A DNA stretch of 64,000 nucleotides from Streptacidiphilus jiangxiensis (GCF_900109465.1 NZ_FOAZ01000010.1:1-64000), one strand, 5' to 3'. Counted from the first letter of the stretch, positions 17,845-26,698 are shown. Numbers and translations: made by a program. The notes: generated by a model not told the origin, from the sequence alone.

Positions 17845-18408
17845 ATGTGGACCTATGACTCCGTCGAGTACGTGACCGTGGCCGGTGAGGCCTGGCTCGC
17901 CTCCGCCAGCGAGTACCCGCGGAGCATGCGCGCGCTGTGGGAAGCGCGCCCCTGGGCGGCGACCGTGCTGCCGTGCGGGCGCGTCTTCGATGTGATCAAC
18001 ATGCCCGGCCTGTTCGGGCGTCGCGTCCTGGACGAGCTGTGGTCGACCGGACCCGGCTGCGGTCCGGTGGCGACCTTCCGCGGCCGGATCCTCGTCTTCG
18101 CCGAACCCGGGACAGCGGCGCGGCTGCGCCCGCTGCTGGTCTGGGAGGAGTGGGCGCGCGACGTGCCGCCGCTGCTCTGTCACGGCCAGGGCGACGCGAT
18201 CACCGTGCCACCGCTGCAGCGGCCGTTGGACGCCCCCGAAGGCCAGGGCCGCTGGATCGTCGCGCCGGACGGGCGCGAACCGTGGCTGCCCGGCTCCTCG
18301 ACCTTGCTGTGGGCCTGCGTCCGCGCCGCGCGCGACCTGCCCCGGGAGGAGGCGCCCGGGCGGCCCGAGAGCACGGCCGGGGTCGACGCGGTACCTGCCC
18401 ACCGCTGA
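17845..18408 (+). CDS. small protein of the Prim-Pol-like N-terminal domain family
   Basis: A 187-residue protein with ATG at 17845 (GTG at 17839 is an in-frame alternative). It contains LPCGRVFDVINMPGLFGRRVLDELW, typical of small streptomycete proteins labelled bifunctional DNA primase/polymerase-like, then a GCGPVATFRGRILVF strand and AEPGTAARLRPLL, and ends in a disordered tail. No DxD or histidine catalytic set of active archaeo-eukaryotic primases is visible, so catalysis is doubtful. It shares the GCG-x(n)-P-x-GTAA pattern with the protein at 3497-3991. A striking inverted repeat lies upstream and probably controls it. Confidence 0.72.
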   Translation: MWTYDSVEYVTVAGEAWLASASEYPRSMRALWEARPWAATVLPCGRVFDVINMPGLFGRRVLDELWSTGPGCGPVATFRGRILVFAEPGTAARLRPLLVWEEWARDVPPLLCHGQGDAITVPPLQRPLDAPEGQGRWIVAPDGREPWLPGSSTLLWACVRAARDLPREEAPGRPESTAGVDAVPAHR

Positions 18409-18575
18409 CCCCGGCCGTTCCCCCATCCGCATCGCCCTGCGGCAGCCCCGAGCAAACGCTGACCGGGGCGAACGGCGGCCGGAGCGAACGGCAGCCCGGG
18501 GCGAACCGCAGCCGGAGCCCGATGGCGGCGGCCCCGGAGCCCCGAGGCCGACCCCAGGGCCGGACGGCGGACGCC

Positions 18576-19433
18576 TCAGAGCCGTACGGCGGTCCCGGAG
18601 ACGCGGATGCGACCGGTACCCGGCAGGGACTCGACGCGCAGCAGGCTCGGCCGTCCCATGTCCTCACCCTGCCGAATGGTGAACGCACCGGCGTCCGGCA
18701 GCGCGCCGAGCTCGCGCAGGTAGCCGCCGAGGGCCGCGGCCGCCGCGCCGGTGGCGGGGTCCTCGACCACGCCACCGATCGGGAAAGGGTCACGCGCGTG
18801 GAAGAGCGCGTCGTCCTCGCGCCACACCAGCTGCAGCGTGATCCAGTGGTGACGGCGCATCACCTCGGCGAGACCGTCGAAGTCGTAGTCCAGCTCGCGC
18901 AGCCGCTCACGCGTGGCCGCCGCGAGAACGAGGTGCTCGACGCCACCGAAGGCGACGTGCGGCGGCAGCGCCGGGTCGAGGTCGTCGCGCGACCAGCGCA
19001 GCGCGGCGAGGGCCGCGTCCAGTTCCGCGTCGCTCGCCGGACGGGTCCGGGTCGGGACGCTGGTGAGCGTGGCCCGGATCGCGCCGCTGTCGTCCTTGCC
19101 GGTGTCGAGGGTGATCTCGCCGGCCTTGGTCGCGAAGACCAGCGGCCCCTCGCTGAGCAGCTCGGCGAGGGCCACGGCGGTGGCGATGGTGGCGTGGCCG
19201 CAGAAGTCGACCTCGACGAGCGGGCTGAAGTAGCGCACCTGGAAGCGGCGCTCCGCGTCGTCCCGCTCGGTGACGAAGGCGCTCTCGGAGTAGCCGACCT
19301 CCGCGGCGACGGCGAGCATCGTCTCGTCGTCGAGCGCTCGTGCGTCCAGGACGACGCCGGCGGGGTTGCCGCCGGCAGGATCGGTCGAGAAGGCGGTGTA
19401 GCGGAGGATCTCGGCGGGAGCAGGAGTCGTCAT
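18576..19433 (-). CDS. PhzF family isomerase
   Basis: The 285-residue protein belongs to the PhzF/YddE family of the diaminopimelate-epimerase fold. Family marks are GGNPAGVVLDA near the N-terminus, GYSESAFVT with the catalytic glutamate, VDFCGHATIATAVAL, and a C-terminal MGRPSLLRVE. PhzF itself isomerises trans-2,3-dihydro-3-hydroxyanthranilate in phenazine synthesis, but most members have unknown substrates and no phenazine genes are nearby. The ATG at 19433 is preferred over an in-frame start 24 bases upstream. The 167 bases between its stop and the preceding gene hold imperfect G/C-rich repeats and no gene. Confidence 0.92.
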   Translation of the reverse strand: MTTPAPAEILRYTAFSTDPAGGNPAGVVLDARALDDETMLAVAAEVGYSESAFVTERDDAERRFQVRYFSPLVEVDFCGHATIATAVALAELLSEGPLVFATKAGEITLDTGKDDSGAIRATLTSVPTRTRPASDAELDAALAALRWSRDDLDPALPPHVAFGGVEHLVLAAATRERLRELDYDFDGLAEVMRRHHWITLQLVWREDDALFHARDPFPIGGVVEDPATGAAAAALGGYLRELGALPDAGAFTIRQGEDMGRPSLLRVESLPGTGRIRVSGTAVRL

Positions 19434-19547
19434 GCGGTCCACGCTGGCACGCCCCACCGGGCCGGGGCAACCAAGATCGCCAGAGCGTCGGCGGACACCG
19501 ATTCGGTGTTTCGGTCCCAGGTCATGTAATGTCTTCCACGTCAGCAG

Positions 19548-19621
19548 GCGCCGCTAGCTCAGTTGGTTAGAGCAGCTGACTCTTAATCAGCGGGTCCGGG
19601 GTTCGAGTCCCTGGCGGCGCA
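19548..19621 (+). tRNA. trnK: tRNA-Lys (anticodon CTT)
   Basis: A complete cloverleaf: acceptor GCGCCGC pairs perfectly with GCGGCGC, the D arm is GCTC/GAGC, the anticodon stem is GCTGA/TCAGC around the loop CTCTTAA with anticodon CTT, and the T arm carries TTCGAGT. The discriminator base is A and CCA is not encoded. The leader (TGTAATGTCTTCCACGTCAG) and the downstream hairpin are shared with a second identical copy at 26699. Confidence 0.98.
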
Positions 19622-19630
19622 CAGACGGTT

Positions 19631-19664
19631 GGAGGGCTCCTCCGCTTCGGCGGGGGAGCCCTCC
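19631..19664 (+). terminator. hairpin terminator after tRNA-Lys
   Basis: A 15-base-pair stem (19631-19645 with 19650-19664, one G-U pair) closed by a TTCG tetraloop begins 10 bases after the tRNA. There is no long T-run, which is common for actinomycete terminators. Confidence 0.8.
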
Positions 19665-19715
19665 GGCGTTTCCGGGAGCACTGCCCGGAGCCTTCGGAAC
19701 GAGGGAGCGGCAGCG

Positions 19716-20372
19716 GTGGACAGGCAACAGCTCGTGGCGGACGCCGCCGCGCTCACGCCCCCGCCGGGCGGTCGCGCACTGCTCGGCATCGCCGGTGCGC
19801 CCGGCGCGGGCAAGTCCACGCTGGCGGTCGGCCTCGTGGGCGCGCTCTGCGAACGCCTCGGCCCGGGCGCGGCGGCCTACGTCCCGATGGACGGCTTCCA
19901 CCTCTCCAACGCCCAGCTGGAACGACTGGGTCTCTCCTCGCGCAAGGGTTCCGCGCCCAGCTTCGACGTCTGGGGCTACCTGGCCCTGCTGCGGCGGCTG
20001 CGCGCGGCGACGCCCGGCGAGCCGGTGTACGTGCCCGACTACGACCGCACCCTGCACGAGCCCGTTGCAGCGCGTCACCTGGTCACCCCGGAGACCCGCC
20101 TGATCGTCACCGAGGGCAACTACCTCGCCGCGGGTGCAGCGGGCGGACCGGGCTGGTCCGAGGTCCGCGAGCAGCTGGACGCCCTCTGGTTCCTGGCCAC
20201 CCCGGACGCGATCCGCGACGCCCGCCTCCTCGCCCGACAGCGAGCGGGCGGGCGGGACGCCGGCTCCGCCCGCGCCTGGGTCGACACGAACGACCACCCC
20301 AACGGAGAGCTGGTCAAGGCCCACGTGGCGCCTGACGTCCGTGTGATCACCGTGGACCCGAACGGCGCCTGA
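19716..20372 (+). CDS. nucleoside/nucleotide kinase family protein (P-loop, uridine/pantothenate kinase-like)
   Basis: A 218-residue kinase. The P-loop GAPGAGKST is at about residues 26-34; PMDGFHLSNAQLERLG follows, a motif typical of the PRK/uridine kinase/pantothenate kinase fold; then VPDYDRTLHEPV and the lid-like RLLARQRAGGRD. Homologues are commonly annotated as nucleoside or fructose-type kinases; the substrate is not determined by sequence. GTG 19716 is chosen because it follows GAGGGAG; the frame is open upstream through the tRNA terminator, which is not credible coding. Confidence 0.86.
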   Translation: MDRQQLVADAAALTPPPGGRALLGIAGAPGAGKSTLAVGLVGALCERLGPGAAAYVPMDGFHLSNAQLERLGLSSRKGSAPSFDVWGYLALLRRLRAATPGEPVYVPDYDRTLHEPVAARHLVTPETRLIVTEGNYLAAGAAGGPGWSEVREQLDALWFLATPDAIRDARLLARQRAGGRDAGSARAWVDTNDHPNGELVKAHVAPDVRVITVDPNGA

Positions 20373-20739
20373 GCCCGCCGCTCGCCCGGCACGGCTACAC
20401 GGCCGTGCCGGGTGAGCGGCCGTGCCCGGCGAACGGTACGCCAGGCTCCCGGCGCGGCCCGAGGGGCCGTCCCGAAGGCGCGGGCACACCACGCCCATCG
20501 GCCGCCGCGCCAGAACCGGAATCGGAGCCACTGGCAGCACGACGCCACCGAGGTGCTCCGCCGACCGCCCGCCACGGGAACCCCGGCGCCGCCATCGCCG
20601 CTCTCCGACGGGCGCAGCCGAACCTCGGCCTTCGCCCCGCGCCCCGACGGCACCCACCACCGGGCTCACGCACCAGGCGCGACCGGGCGCCGGGCCCCGC
20701 CGGGCCCACGCAGCCGGCACGGAGCACGAGCGCAGGCAC

Positions 20740-20918
20740 GGGCGCAGCAACGAGCGCCGGCACGGAGCACGGGACGGGCGCAGCAACGAGCGCCGGCACG
20801 GGCGCAGGCGCGGGCGCAGCAACGAGCGCCGGCACGGGCACAGGCGCGGGCGCAGCAAGAGCGCCGGCACGGGCACAGGCACGGGCGCAGCAACGAGCAC
20901 AGCCACAGGCACGAGCAG
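20740..20918. repeat. 36-base tandem repeat, about five copies
   Basis: The core GGGCGCAGCAACGAGCGCC recurs at 20740, 20776, 20812, 20848 and 20883, i.e. with period 36 (one copy 35). Copies degrade at the right-hand end. Because the period is divisible by three, several frames stay open on both strands, giving Ala/Arg- or Pro/Val-rich pseudo-products that I do not accept as genes. The whole 801-base gap 20373-21173 holds this array, flanking G/C-rich filler and the presumed promoter of the glycosidase gene, but no supported gene. Confidence 0.85.
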
Positions 20919-21173
20919 CCGCGCGCAGGGACACGGGCGAGCAGGGCCTCGGGCCCGGTCACGGCAACGGATCACCCCGCCCCGCCTGCAGGTTCTTGCG
21001 GACCGTCAGATCGGGTAACCCGTCCTGCCTAGCTGAACAGGCGGCTCCGGTTCCGGATTCCTAGCGTGGGACCAGACGGCCGCCCGTGACCCGCGTCACG
21101 CCCGCACCCACCGCGGAGGCCGTCTCTCCCGTGCTCAGCGCGCCGCTGCGCGCCCGGCTGGAAGTAGGTCCGC

Positions 21174-22460
21174 GTGGGTATACCAGCGTCGCCCGAGTCC
21201 GTCTCGGAGAACCCCGCCGAGGAGCCCGCGCAGCCCGACGGCGCGCAGACACCGCCCGAGTCGACCGAGCAGCCGGCGCAGCAGCAGCCGCAGCAGCCGC
21301 AGCAGCCGCAGGCGAAGAAGCACTTCCGGCGGACCCGCCGCCTGCTGCGGATGCGCAGCGTTCAGGCCGTGCTCGCGCTGATCGGGGTCTTCTTCGTCTG
21401 GCTCTGCTGGTCCATAGGCTCAGCCCTCGCCGCGCCGGGTGACGACAGCGTCGTCGCGCGCGTCGCGGAGTGGGCCCGTGACCACCACCTCGGTCCGGTG
21501 GTGACCTTCCTGGAGGACCAGCAGTACAAGGCGCACCCGCCGAAGATCGGCGGCAAGCCGACCATGGCACTGGCCCCGAACGGCGCGCCGGTGCAGAACA
21601 CCACGACCAAGCCGGCACTCAAGCCGATCGTCCCGGCCCGGCTGGTCTCCCCCGCCGGTGCGCCGTTGCCGGGCGAGGGCACCTGGCAGACGCTGGAGAA
21701 CGTCGACGGGACGCCTGCGCTGCTGGGGGCCTTCCTGCGGCCCGACAACGAGCACACCTCCTACGTCGCCGCCGTGGTCTCCATGGACCAGCGCCTGGTG
21801 CGCTTCGCACTCCACCCGGGCGAGTCGGACCCGGGGCCGGGCAACTGGGGCGTCCCGCCGACCATCCCGACCGGGCAGCGCACCGGCCTGCTGGCCACCT
21901 TCAACGGCGGCTTCAAGGTCATCAACGACGAGGCGCAGGGCGGCTTCTACCTCAACGGCACCACCCGCGGCACGCTGACCGACGGCGCCGCCTCGCTGGT
22001 CTTCACCAAGGACGGCAAGGCGACCGTCGCCGACTGGGGCCGGGACGCGACGCTGACGCCGAACGTCACGGGCGTCAGGCAGAACCTCAAGCTGATCGTC
22101 GATCACGGCAAGGTGCCCGACAGCGTCGACAACAACGTCGAGAGCGGCTGGGGCCTGACCATCGCCGGCAAGTACTTCGTCTGGCGCTCCGGTGTCGGCG
22201 TCACCGCCGACGGGCGCCTGCTCTACGCGTACGGGCCGGCCCTGTCCGTCCGCACGCTGGGGGACCTGCTGGCGAGCGCAGGCGCGGTGCGGGCGATGCA
22301 GCTCGACATCAACCCGGCGTGGATGTCCTTCATGTACTACAAGGCGCAGCCCGACCCGGCGAACCCGACGCCGGTCAAGCTGCTGCCGAACCAGGAGCGT
22401 CCGGCCGACCGGTACTACGAGGACACCTCGCGTGACTTCACCGCGGTGTTCGCGCGATGA
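21174..22460 (+). CDS. membrane-anchored phosphodiester glycosidase family protein (NAGPA-like)
   Basis: The 428-residue protein has a Gln/Pro-rich cytoplasmic tail (1-48), one membrane span at about 64-84 (SVQAVLALIGVFFVWLCWSIG) and a long extracytoplasmic part. Family marks are LLATFNGGFKV, GGFYLNG, LKLIVDHGK, TADGRLLYAYGP and the Asp-containing AMQLDINPAWMSF, all typical of the phosphodiester glycosidase (GlcNAc-1-phosphodiester alpha-N-acetylglucosaminidase-like) domain linked to cell-surface polysaccharide. GTG start with GGAAGTAGG upstream. Its stop overlaps the start of the phosphoribosyltransferase gene (ATGA), so both probably act on one cell-surface polymer or its lipid carrier. Confidence 0.88.
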   Translation: MGIPASPESVSENPAEEPAQPDGAQTPPESTEQPAQQQPQQPQQPQAKKHFRRTRRLLRMRSVQAVLALIGVFFVWLCWSIGSALAAPGDDSVVARVAEWARDHHLGPVVTFLEDQQYKAHPPKIGGKPTMALAPNGAPVQNTTTKPALKPIVPARLVSPAGAPLPGEGTWQTLENVDGTPALLGAFLRPDNEHTSYVAAVVSMDQRLVRFALHPGESDPGPGNWGVPPTIPTGQRTGLLATFNGGFKVINDEAQGGFYLNGTTRGTLTDGAASLVFTKDGKATVADWGRDATLTPNVTGVRQNLKLIVDHGKVPDSVDNNVESGWGLTIAGKYFVWRSGVGVTADGRLLYAYGPALSVRTLGDLLASAGAVRAMQLDINPAWMSFMYYKAQPDPANPTPVKLLPNQERPADRYYEDTSRDFTAVFAR

Positions 22461-23443
22461 GCGCCCCTCAGCCGATCCGGCCGGCGCAACCGCCCGTGCC
22501 ACCGCTCCCCCTCGACGTCGAGGCGGTCCGGCGGGGCGCCTGGGTGCGGGTTCCGTCCGCGCTGCTGCGGACCGCGCGGCCGCGTCAGTGGGTGAAGAAC
22601 CTGCTGGTCTTCGCCGCGCCGCTGACCGGCTCGGAGCTGACCGCGCGACAGTTCGAGGCGCGCGGCGGCAGTGCGCTGGGCGGAGCCGCGCTGGCCTTCG
22701 TGGTCTTCACCCTCGCCTCCTGCGCGGTCTACTTCGTCAACGACACCGTGGACGCCGAGCGTGACCGGCAGCACCCGCGCAAGTGCCGCCGCCCGATCGC
22801 CTCGGGCGAGCTGAGCGAGGGCACGGCGGTGATGGTGGCCGGGCTGTGCCTGGTCGCAGCGCTGACGCTGAGCCTGACGGCTCCCGGCTACGGACTGACC
22901 GTCGCGGTCACCGCCTACCTGGTCACCTCCTTCCTCTACAGCCTGGGCCTCAAGCACCTGGCAGTGCTGGAGCTGACGCTGGTGGCCTCCGGCTTCGTGC
23001 TGCGGGCGCTGGGCGGCGCGGCCTCCTCGCAGGTCCCGCCGTCGGGCTGGTTCGTGCTGGTGTGCAGCCTGGGCGCGCTGCTGGTGGCGACCGCCAAGCG
23101 GCACACGGAGCTGGCCGGCCTGGGCGGCCCGGCCGCCGCCCATCGGCCCTCGCTGCAGCACTACACGGCCCCCGGCCTGCGGGTCGCGCAGCGCGTCATC
23201 GCCCTGGCGATGGTCGCGGCGTACCTCGCGTGGGCGCTGATGGAGCCGGACCCGCGCGAGCGGGTGTGGCATGTGGCGACGGTGCTGCCGCTGGTCGCGG
23301 CGCTCGTCCGGTTCGACCGGCTCACCTCGCGCGGGACGACCAGCCACATCGAGGACCTGCTGATCAGGGACACCGTGATGATCATGCTGGAGCTGTGCTG
23401 GCTGGTGCTGTTCGCCGTCGGCTTCGCGGCTCCGGCGATGTGA
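22457..23443 (+). CDS. UbiA-family decaprenyl-phosphate phosphoribosyltransferase
   Basis: A 328-residue prenyltransferase-fold membrane protein with about eight to nine spans. The first aspartate-rich motif NDTVDAERDRQHPRKCRRPIA matches the DPPR synthase branch (mycobacterial Rv3806c type), and PRQWVKNLLVFAAP and YSLGLKHLAVLEL are also characteristic. In mycobacteria the enzyme joins phosphoribosyl pyrophosphate to decaprenyl phosphate on the way to arabinose donors for arabinogalactan. Streptomycetes lack typical arabinogalactan, so the end product here is unknown. It is translationally coupled to the phosphodiester glycosidase. Confidence 0.9.
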   Translation: MSAPQPIRPAQPPVPPLPLDVEAVRRGAWVRVPSALLRTARPRQWVKNLLVFAAPLTGSELTARQFEARGGSALGGAALAFVVFTLASCAVYFVNDTVDAERDRQHPRKCRRPIASGELSEGTAVMVAGLCLVAALTLSLTAPGYGLTVAVTAYLVTSFLYSLGLKHLAVLELTLVASGFVLRALGGAASSQVPPSGWFVLVCSLGALLVATAKRHTELAGLGGPAAAHRPSLQHYTAPGLRVAQRVIALAMVAAYLAWALMEPDPRERVWHVATVLPLVAALVRFDRLTSRGTTSHIEDLLIRDTVMIMLELCWLVLFAVGFAAPAM

Positions 23444-23543
23444 GGCGCCGGATCGCCGAAGCGGTGACGGCGGCTCGCGTAACCGGCAAGACTGGGCCGA
23501 GCCCGACTCAGGTTCTTCCCACGACCCTCAAGGAGTCCGCAGG

Positions 23544-24584
23544 GTGAAAGCGCTCCAGTACCGCAGCGTCGGCGCGGCGCCCGAGGTGGTGACCGTCCCC
23601 GATCCCGAGCCCGGCCCGGGGCAGGTGCTGCTGAAGGTCACGGCCGCCGGCGTCTGCCACTCCGACATCGCGGTGATGAGCTGGCCGGCCGAGGCCCTGC
23701 CCTTCCCGCTCCCGCTGACTCTCGGCCACGAGGGCGCCGGCACCGTCGCCGCGCTCGGCGACGGCGTCACCGGGGTCTCGGTCGGCGACTCCGTGGCGGT
23801 CTACGGACCGTGGGGCTGCGGAGTCTGCGCCAAGTGCGCCCAGGGCAGGGAGAACTACTGCCTGCGCGCCAAGCAGTTGGGCATCGCCGCGCCCGGGCTG
23901 GGCGCGCCCGGCGCGATCGCCGAGTACCTGCTGGTCGACGACGCCCGTCACCTGGTGCCCCTCGGCGACCTCGACCCCGTCCGCACCGTCCCGCTGACGG
24001 ACGCGGGGCTGACGCCGTACCACGCGATCAAGCAGTCGCTGCCCAAGCTGGTGCCCGGCAGCACGGCCGTCGTCATCGGCGCGGGTGGCCTCGGCCACGT
24101 CGCCATCCAGCTGCTGCGGGCGATGACCGCGGCGCGGGTGGTCGCCCTAGACGTCAGCGAGGAGAAGCTCGCCCTGGCGCGCGAGGTCGGCGCGCACGAA
24201 GTGGTCCGCTCCGACGCGAACGCGGCCGCGAGGATCAGGGAGCTGACCGGCGGTCTGGGCGCGGAGGCGGTCTTCGACTTCGTCGGCGCGGGCCCGACCG
24301 CGGCGACGGCGGGCGCGGCCGTGGCGGTGGAGGGCGACGTGACCATCGTGGGCCTGGGTGGTGGCAGCCTGCCCGTCGGTTTCGGCACCGTCCCGTACGA
24401 CGCGGCGGTCCGCGCACCGTACTGGGGCAGCCGCGGCGAGCTGATCGAGGTCCTGGACCTGGCCCGCGCGGGCGCGGTGGAGGTCCACGTCGAGACGTAC
24501 TCCCTCGACGAGGCCCCGGCGGCGTACGAACGCCTCCACGCCGGCAAGGTCAACGGCCGCGCGGTCATCCTCCCGAACGGCTAG
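23544..24584 (+). CDS. zinc-dependent alcohol dehydrogenase (MDR family)
   Basis: The 346-residue protein is a medium-chain dehydrogenase. Catalytic zinc ligands are seen in GVCHSD (Cys) and GHEGAG (His, Glu); the structural zinc set is in CGVCAKCAQGRENYC (four Cys); the NAD-binding loop is VVIGAGGLGHVAIQ near residue 176. The substrate is probably a simple alcohol or aldehyde. GTG 23544 has an AAGGAG site upstream. It is 100 bases after the phosphoribosyltransferase gene and appears to be a separate unit. Confidence 0.95.
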   Translation: MKALQYRSVGAAPEVVTVPDPEPGPGQVLLKVTAAGVCHSDIAVMSWPAEALPFPLPLTLGHEGAGTVAALGDGVTGVSVGDSVAVYGPWGCGVCAKCAQGRENYCLRAKQLGIAAPGLGAPGAIAEYLLVDDARHLVPLGDLDPVRTVPLTDAGLTPYHAIKQSLPKLVPGSTAVVIGAGGLGHVAIQLLRAMTAARVVALDVSEEKLALAREVGAHEVVRSDANAAARIRELTGGLGAEAVFDFVGAGPTAATAGAAVAVEGDVTIVGLGGGSLPVGFGTVPYDAAVRAPYWGSRGELIEVLDLARAGAVEVHVETYSLDEAPAAYERLHAGKVNGRAVILPNG

Positions 24585-24621
24585 TGGCACCATCCAGGGC
24601 AACCGGGCACGAGCGAGAGGT

Positions 24622-25581
24622 TCAGCGCCCGCCCGGGGTTGCGGACGGGTCGGGTCCTGCCGCAGCCTCGGACTCGCTGTAGAGGTCCGGTTCGAGGTAG
24701 ATGACGCGGGCCGTCGGCTCCGACGCACGGACGCGGGCCTCGGCCGCGTTGATCGCGGCCGCGATGCGCCGTGCGTCCGCGTCGGCCGGGACGGCGATCT
24801 TCGCGGCGACGAGCAGTTCCTCCGGCCCCAGGTGCAGGGTGCGCATGTGGATGACCGAGTCCACGTCCGGGCCGTCGAGCAGCGCGGTCCGCACCCGGGC
24901 CACCACCTCGGGGCCCGCGCCCTCGCCCAGGAGCAGCGACTTCGTCTCCACCGCCAGCACCAGCGCGATGCAGACCAGCAGCGCGCCGATGCAGATCGTG
25001 CCCACGCCGTCCCAGACACCGTTCCCGGTGATCACCGCAAGGCCGACGCCGAACAGGGCCAGGACCAGACCGATCAGCGCGCCGAAGTCCTCCATCAGGA
25101 CCACCGGCAGCTCGGGGGCCTTCGCGGTGCGGATGAAGCGGCGCCAGGACTGACGCCCCTTCAGCGAGCGCGCCTCGCCGATCGCGGTGCGGAAGGAGAA
25201 ACCCTCGGCGACGACGGCGAACAGCAGCACACCGACCGGCCAGTACCAGGCGTCGATCGGGTGCGGGTGACGGACCTTCTCGTAGCCCTCGTAGAGGGCG
25301 AAGACGCCGCCGATGGTGAACAGCACGACGGAGACGAGGAAGCCGTAGACGTACCGCTCGGCGCCGTAGCCGAACGGGTGCGCCTCGTCGGCGGCGCGGC
25401 GGGAGCGGCGTCCGCCGAGGAGCAGCAGCAGCTGGTTGCCGGAGTCCGCCAGCGAGTGCACGCCCTCGGCGAGCATCGACGAGGAGCCGCTGAACGCGAA
25501 CGCGACGAACTTGGACACCGCGATCGCGACATTGGCGCCGAGGGCCGCGAGGACGGCCTTCGTGCCACCGGAGGCGCTCAT
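24622..25581 (-). CDS. cation diffusion facilitator family transporter
   Basis: A 319-residue metal/proton antiporter of the CDF family. The transmembrane part (to about 205) has six spans, with the HSLADSGNQ segment (HxxxD metal site in span 2) and LMEDFGALIG (ExD in span 5); the C-terminal cytoplasmic domain (about 206-300) has the ferredoxin-like fold with HMRTLHLGPEEL. It exports zinc, iron or manganese. Start ATG 25581. It is convergent with the alcohol dehydrogenase. Confidence 0.93.
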   Translation of the reverse strand: MSASGGTKAVLAALGANVAIAVSKFVAFAFSGSSSMLAEGVHSLADSGNQLLLLLGGRRSRRAADEAHPFGYGAERYVYGFLVSVVLFTIGGVFALYEGYEKVRHPHPIDAWYWPVGVLLFAVVAEGFSFRTAIGEARSLKGRQSWRRFIRTAKAPELPVVLMEDFGALIGLVLALFGVGLAVITGNGVWDGVGTICIGALLVCIALVLAVETKSLLLGEGAGPEVVARVRTALLDGPDVDSVIHMRTLHLGPEELLVAAKIAVPADADARRIAAAINAAEARVRASEPTARVIYLEPDLYSESEAAAGPDPSATPGGR

Positions 25582-25712
25582 GGTCGAAGGGCTCCCGTCA
25601 TGGGTTCGAGTCGGATTTTCTTACCGCTCTTACTTACCTGGGCGGGCAACACCGTAGAGCATGGGGGCGCACGTCAGCGAGCTCACCACTCCCCGTGCCC
25701 CCAGCACCCCCA

Positions 25713-26156
25713 TCACGGCACGACGGTGACGGGCCAGCGGCCGGCCTTGACCAGCCGGACGCCGACCGAGCCGACCAGTCGATGGCCGGCCTTCTGCGAG
25801 GCGCCGATCACCACGCCGTCGGCCTTGAGCCGGTCGGCGAGGTCGACGATGCCCTGGTACGGGTCTCCCGGCTGGCTGTAGAACTCCCAGCGGACGCCCT
25901 GGCCCTCCTGGACCCGCTCGGCGGCCTCGCGGATCTCCGCGAGCAGCTTGTCCGCGACCTGCTGCTCCGCCTGCATGACGGCGGCGCCGACATCCGCGCC
26001 GCCCATCGCGCTCAGCGGCTGCACGTAGACGAGGGCCAGCTTGGCCCCCTGCCGGCGAGCCAGCCCGGCGGCGTACGCGGCGGCGCGCATCGAGGAGTCG
26101 GAACCGTCGATGCCTGCGACGATCACCGACGGCCCGTCCGTACCGAGCTCGAACAT
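25713..26156 (-). CDS. universal stress protein family (UspA-like)
   Basis: The 147-residue protein is one UspA domain. An N-terminal VIVAGIDGSDSSMRAAAYA strand-loop-helix and a C-terminal nucleotide-binding segment GASQKAGHRLVGSVGVRLV followed by PVTVVP are typical. The ATG at 26156 is preceded by GGAGGG at a good distance; a GTG four codons earlier is possible. Such proteins act in stress tolerance and may bind ATP. Confidence 0.93.
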   Translation of the reverse strand: MFELGTDGPSVIVAGIDGSDSSMRAAAYAAGLARRQGAKLALVYVQPLSAMGGADVGAAVMQAEQQVADKLLAEIREAAERVQEGQGVRWEFYSQPGDPYQGIVDLADRLKADGVVIGASQKAGHRLVGSVGVRLVKAGRWPVTVVP

Positions 26157-26294
26157 GTCACCCTCCACCCCTGGCGGCCTGTGTGTCCGCTTCGACCCTA
26201 CGCCGAAGATCGTCCGGCTGCGGGGAGTGGGGTGGAGGGCGTCGACACGGGCGCGGTGCGCCGTCGGTTCCGTCGGTCCTGCTTCGGTCCTGCC

Positions 26295-26609
26295 TCAGTC
26301 CTCCGCGGCGATCTGCTCGTGGTGGCGGATGACCTCCGCAATGATGAAGTTGAGGAACTTCTCGGCGAAGGCCGGGTCGAGGCGGGCGGCGGAGGCAAGC
26401 TCCCGCAGCCGCTCGATCTGCTCCCGCTCCCGGCCCGGATCGGCGGGCGGCAAGCGGTACTCGGCCTTCAGACGCCCGACCTGCTGGGTGCACTTGAAGC
26501 GCTCCGCCAGCATGTGCACGATCGCGGCGTCGATGTTGTCGATGCTGCCGCGAAGACGCTCGAGCTCTGCCTTCGCATACGGGTCGACCTCGGCGTGGCT
26601 CTCGGACAT
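26295..26609 (-). CDS. chorismate mutase, AroQ class
   Basis: A 104-residue all-helical chorismate mutase that converts chorismate to prephenate for Phe/Tyr synthesis. The family pattern is LERLRGSIDNIDAAIVHMLAERF, then VGRLKAEYRLPPADPGREREQIERL; the arginines, lysine and late glutamine-like positions that form the active site are in place. The ATG at 26609 is preferred over upstream in-frame starts. It lies just upstream of, and divergent from, the second tRNA-Lys gene. Confidence 0.93.
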   Translation of the reverse strand: MSESHAEVDPYAKAELERLRGSIDNIDAAIVHMLAERFKCTQQVGRLKAEYRLPPADPGREREQIERLRELASAARLDPAFAEKFLNFIIAEVIRHHEQIAAED

Positions 26610-26698
26610 GCACTCCCCTGTGGTCGGCTCTGGATGGGCGGCCAGGATACCGATTCGGTATTTCCGACGGCTTCCTGTAATGTCTTCCACGTCAGCAG

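Noticed and set aside
18409..18575. Possible small gene in the G/C-rich gap before PhzF
   Set aside because: Only imperfect repeats of GGCGAACGGCAGCC type are seen, with no ribosome site or conserved product.
20740..20918. CRISPR or a coding repeat in the 36-base array
   Set aside because: There are no spacers, the copies are contiguous and degenerate, and no ribosome site or conserved start supports translation.
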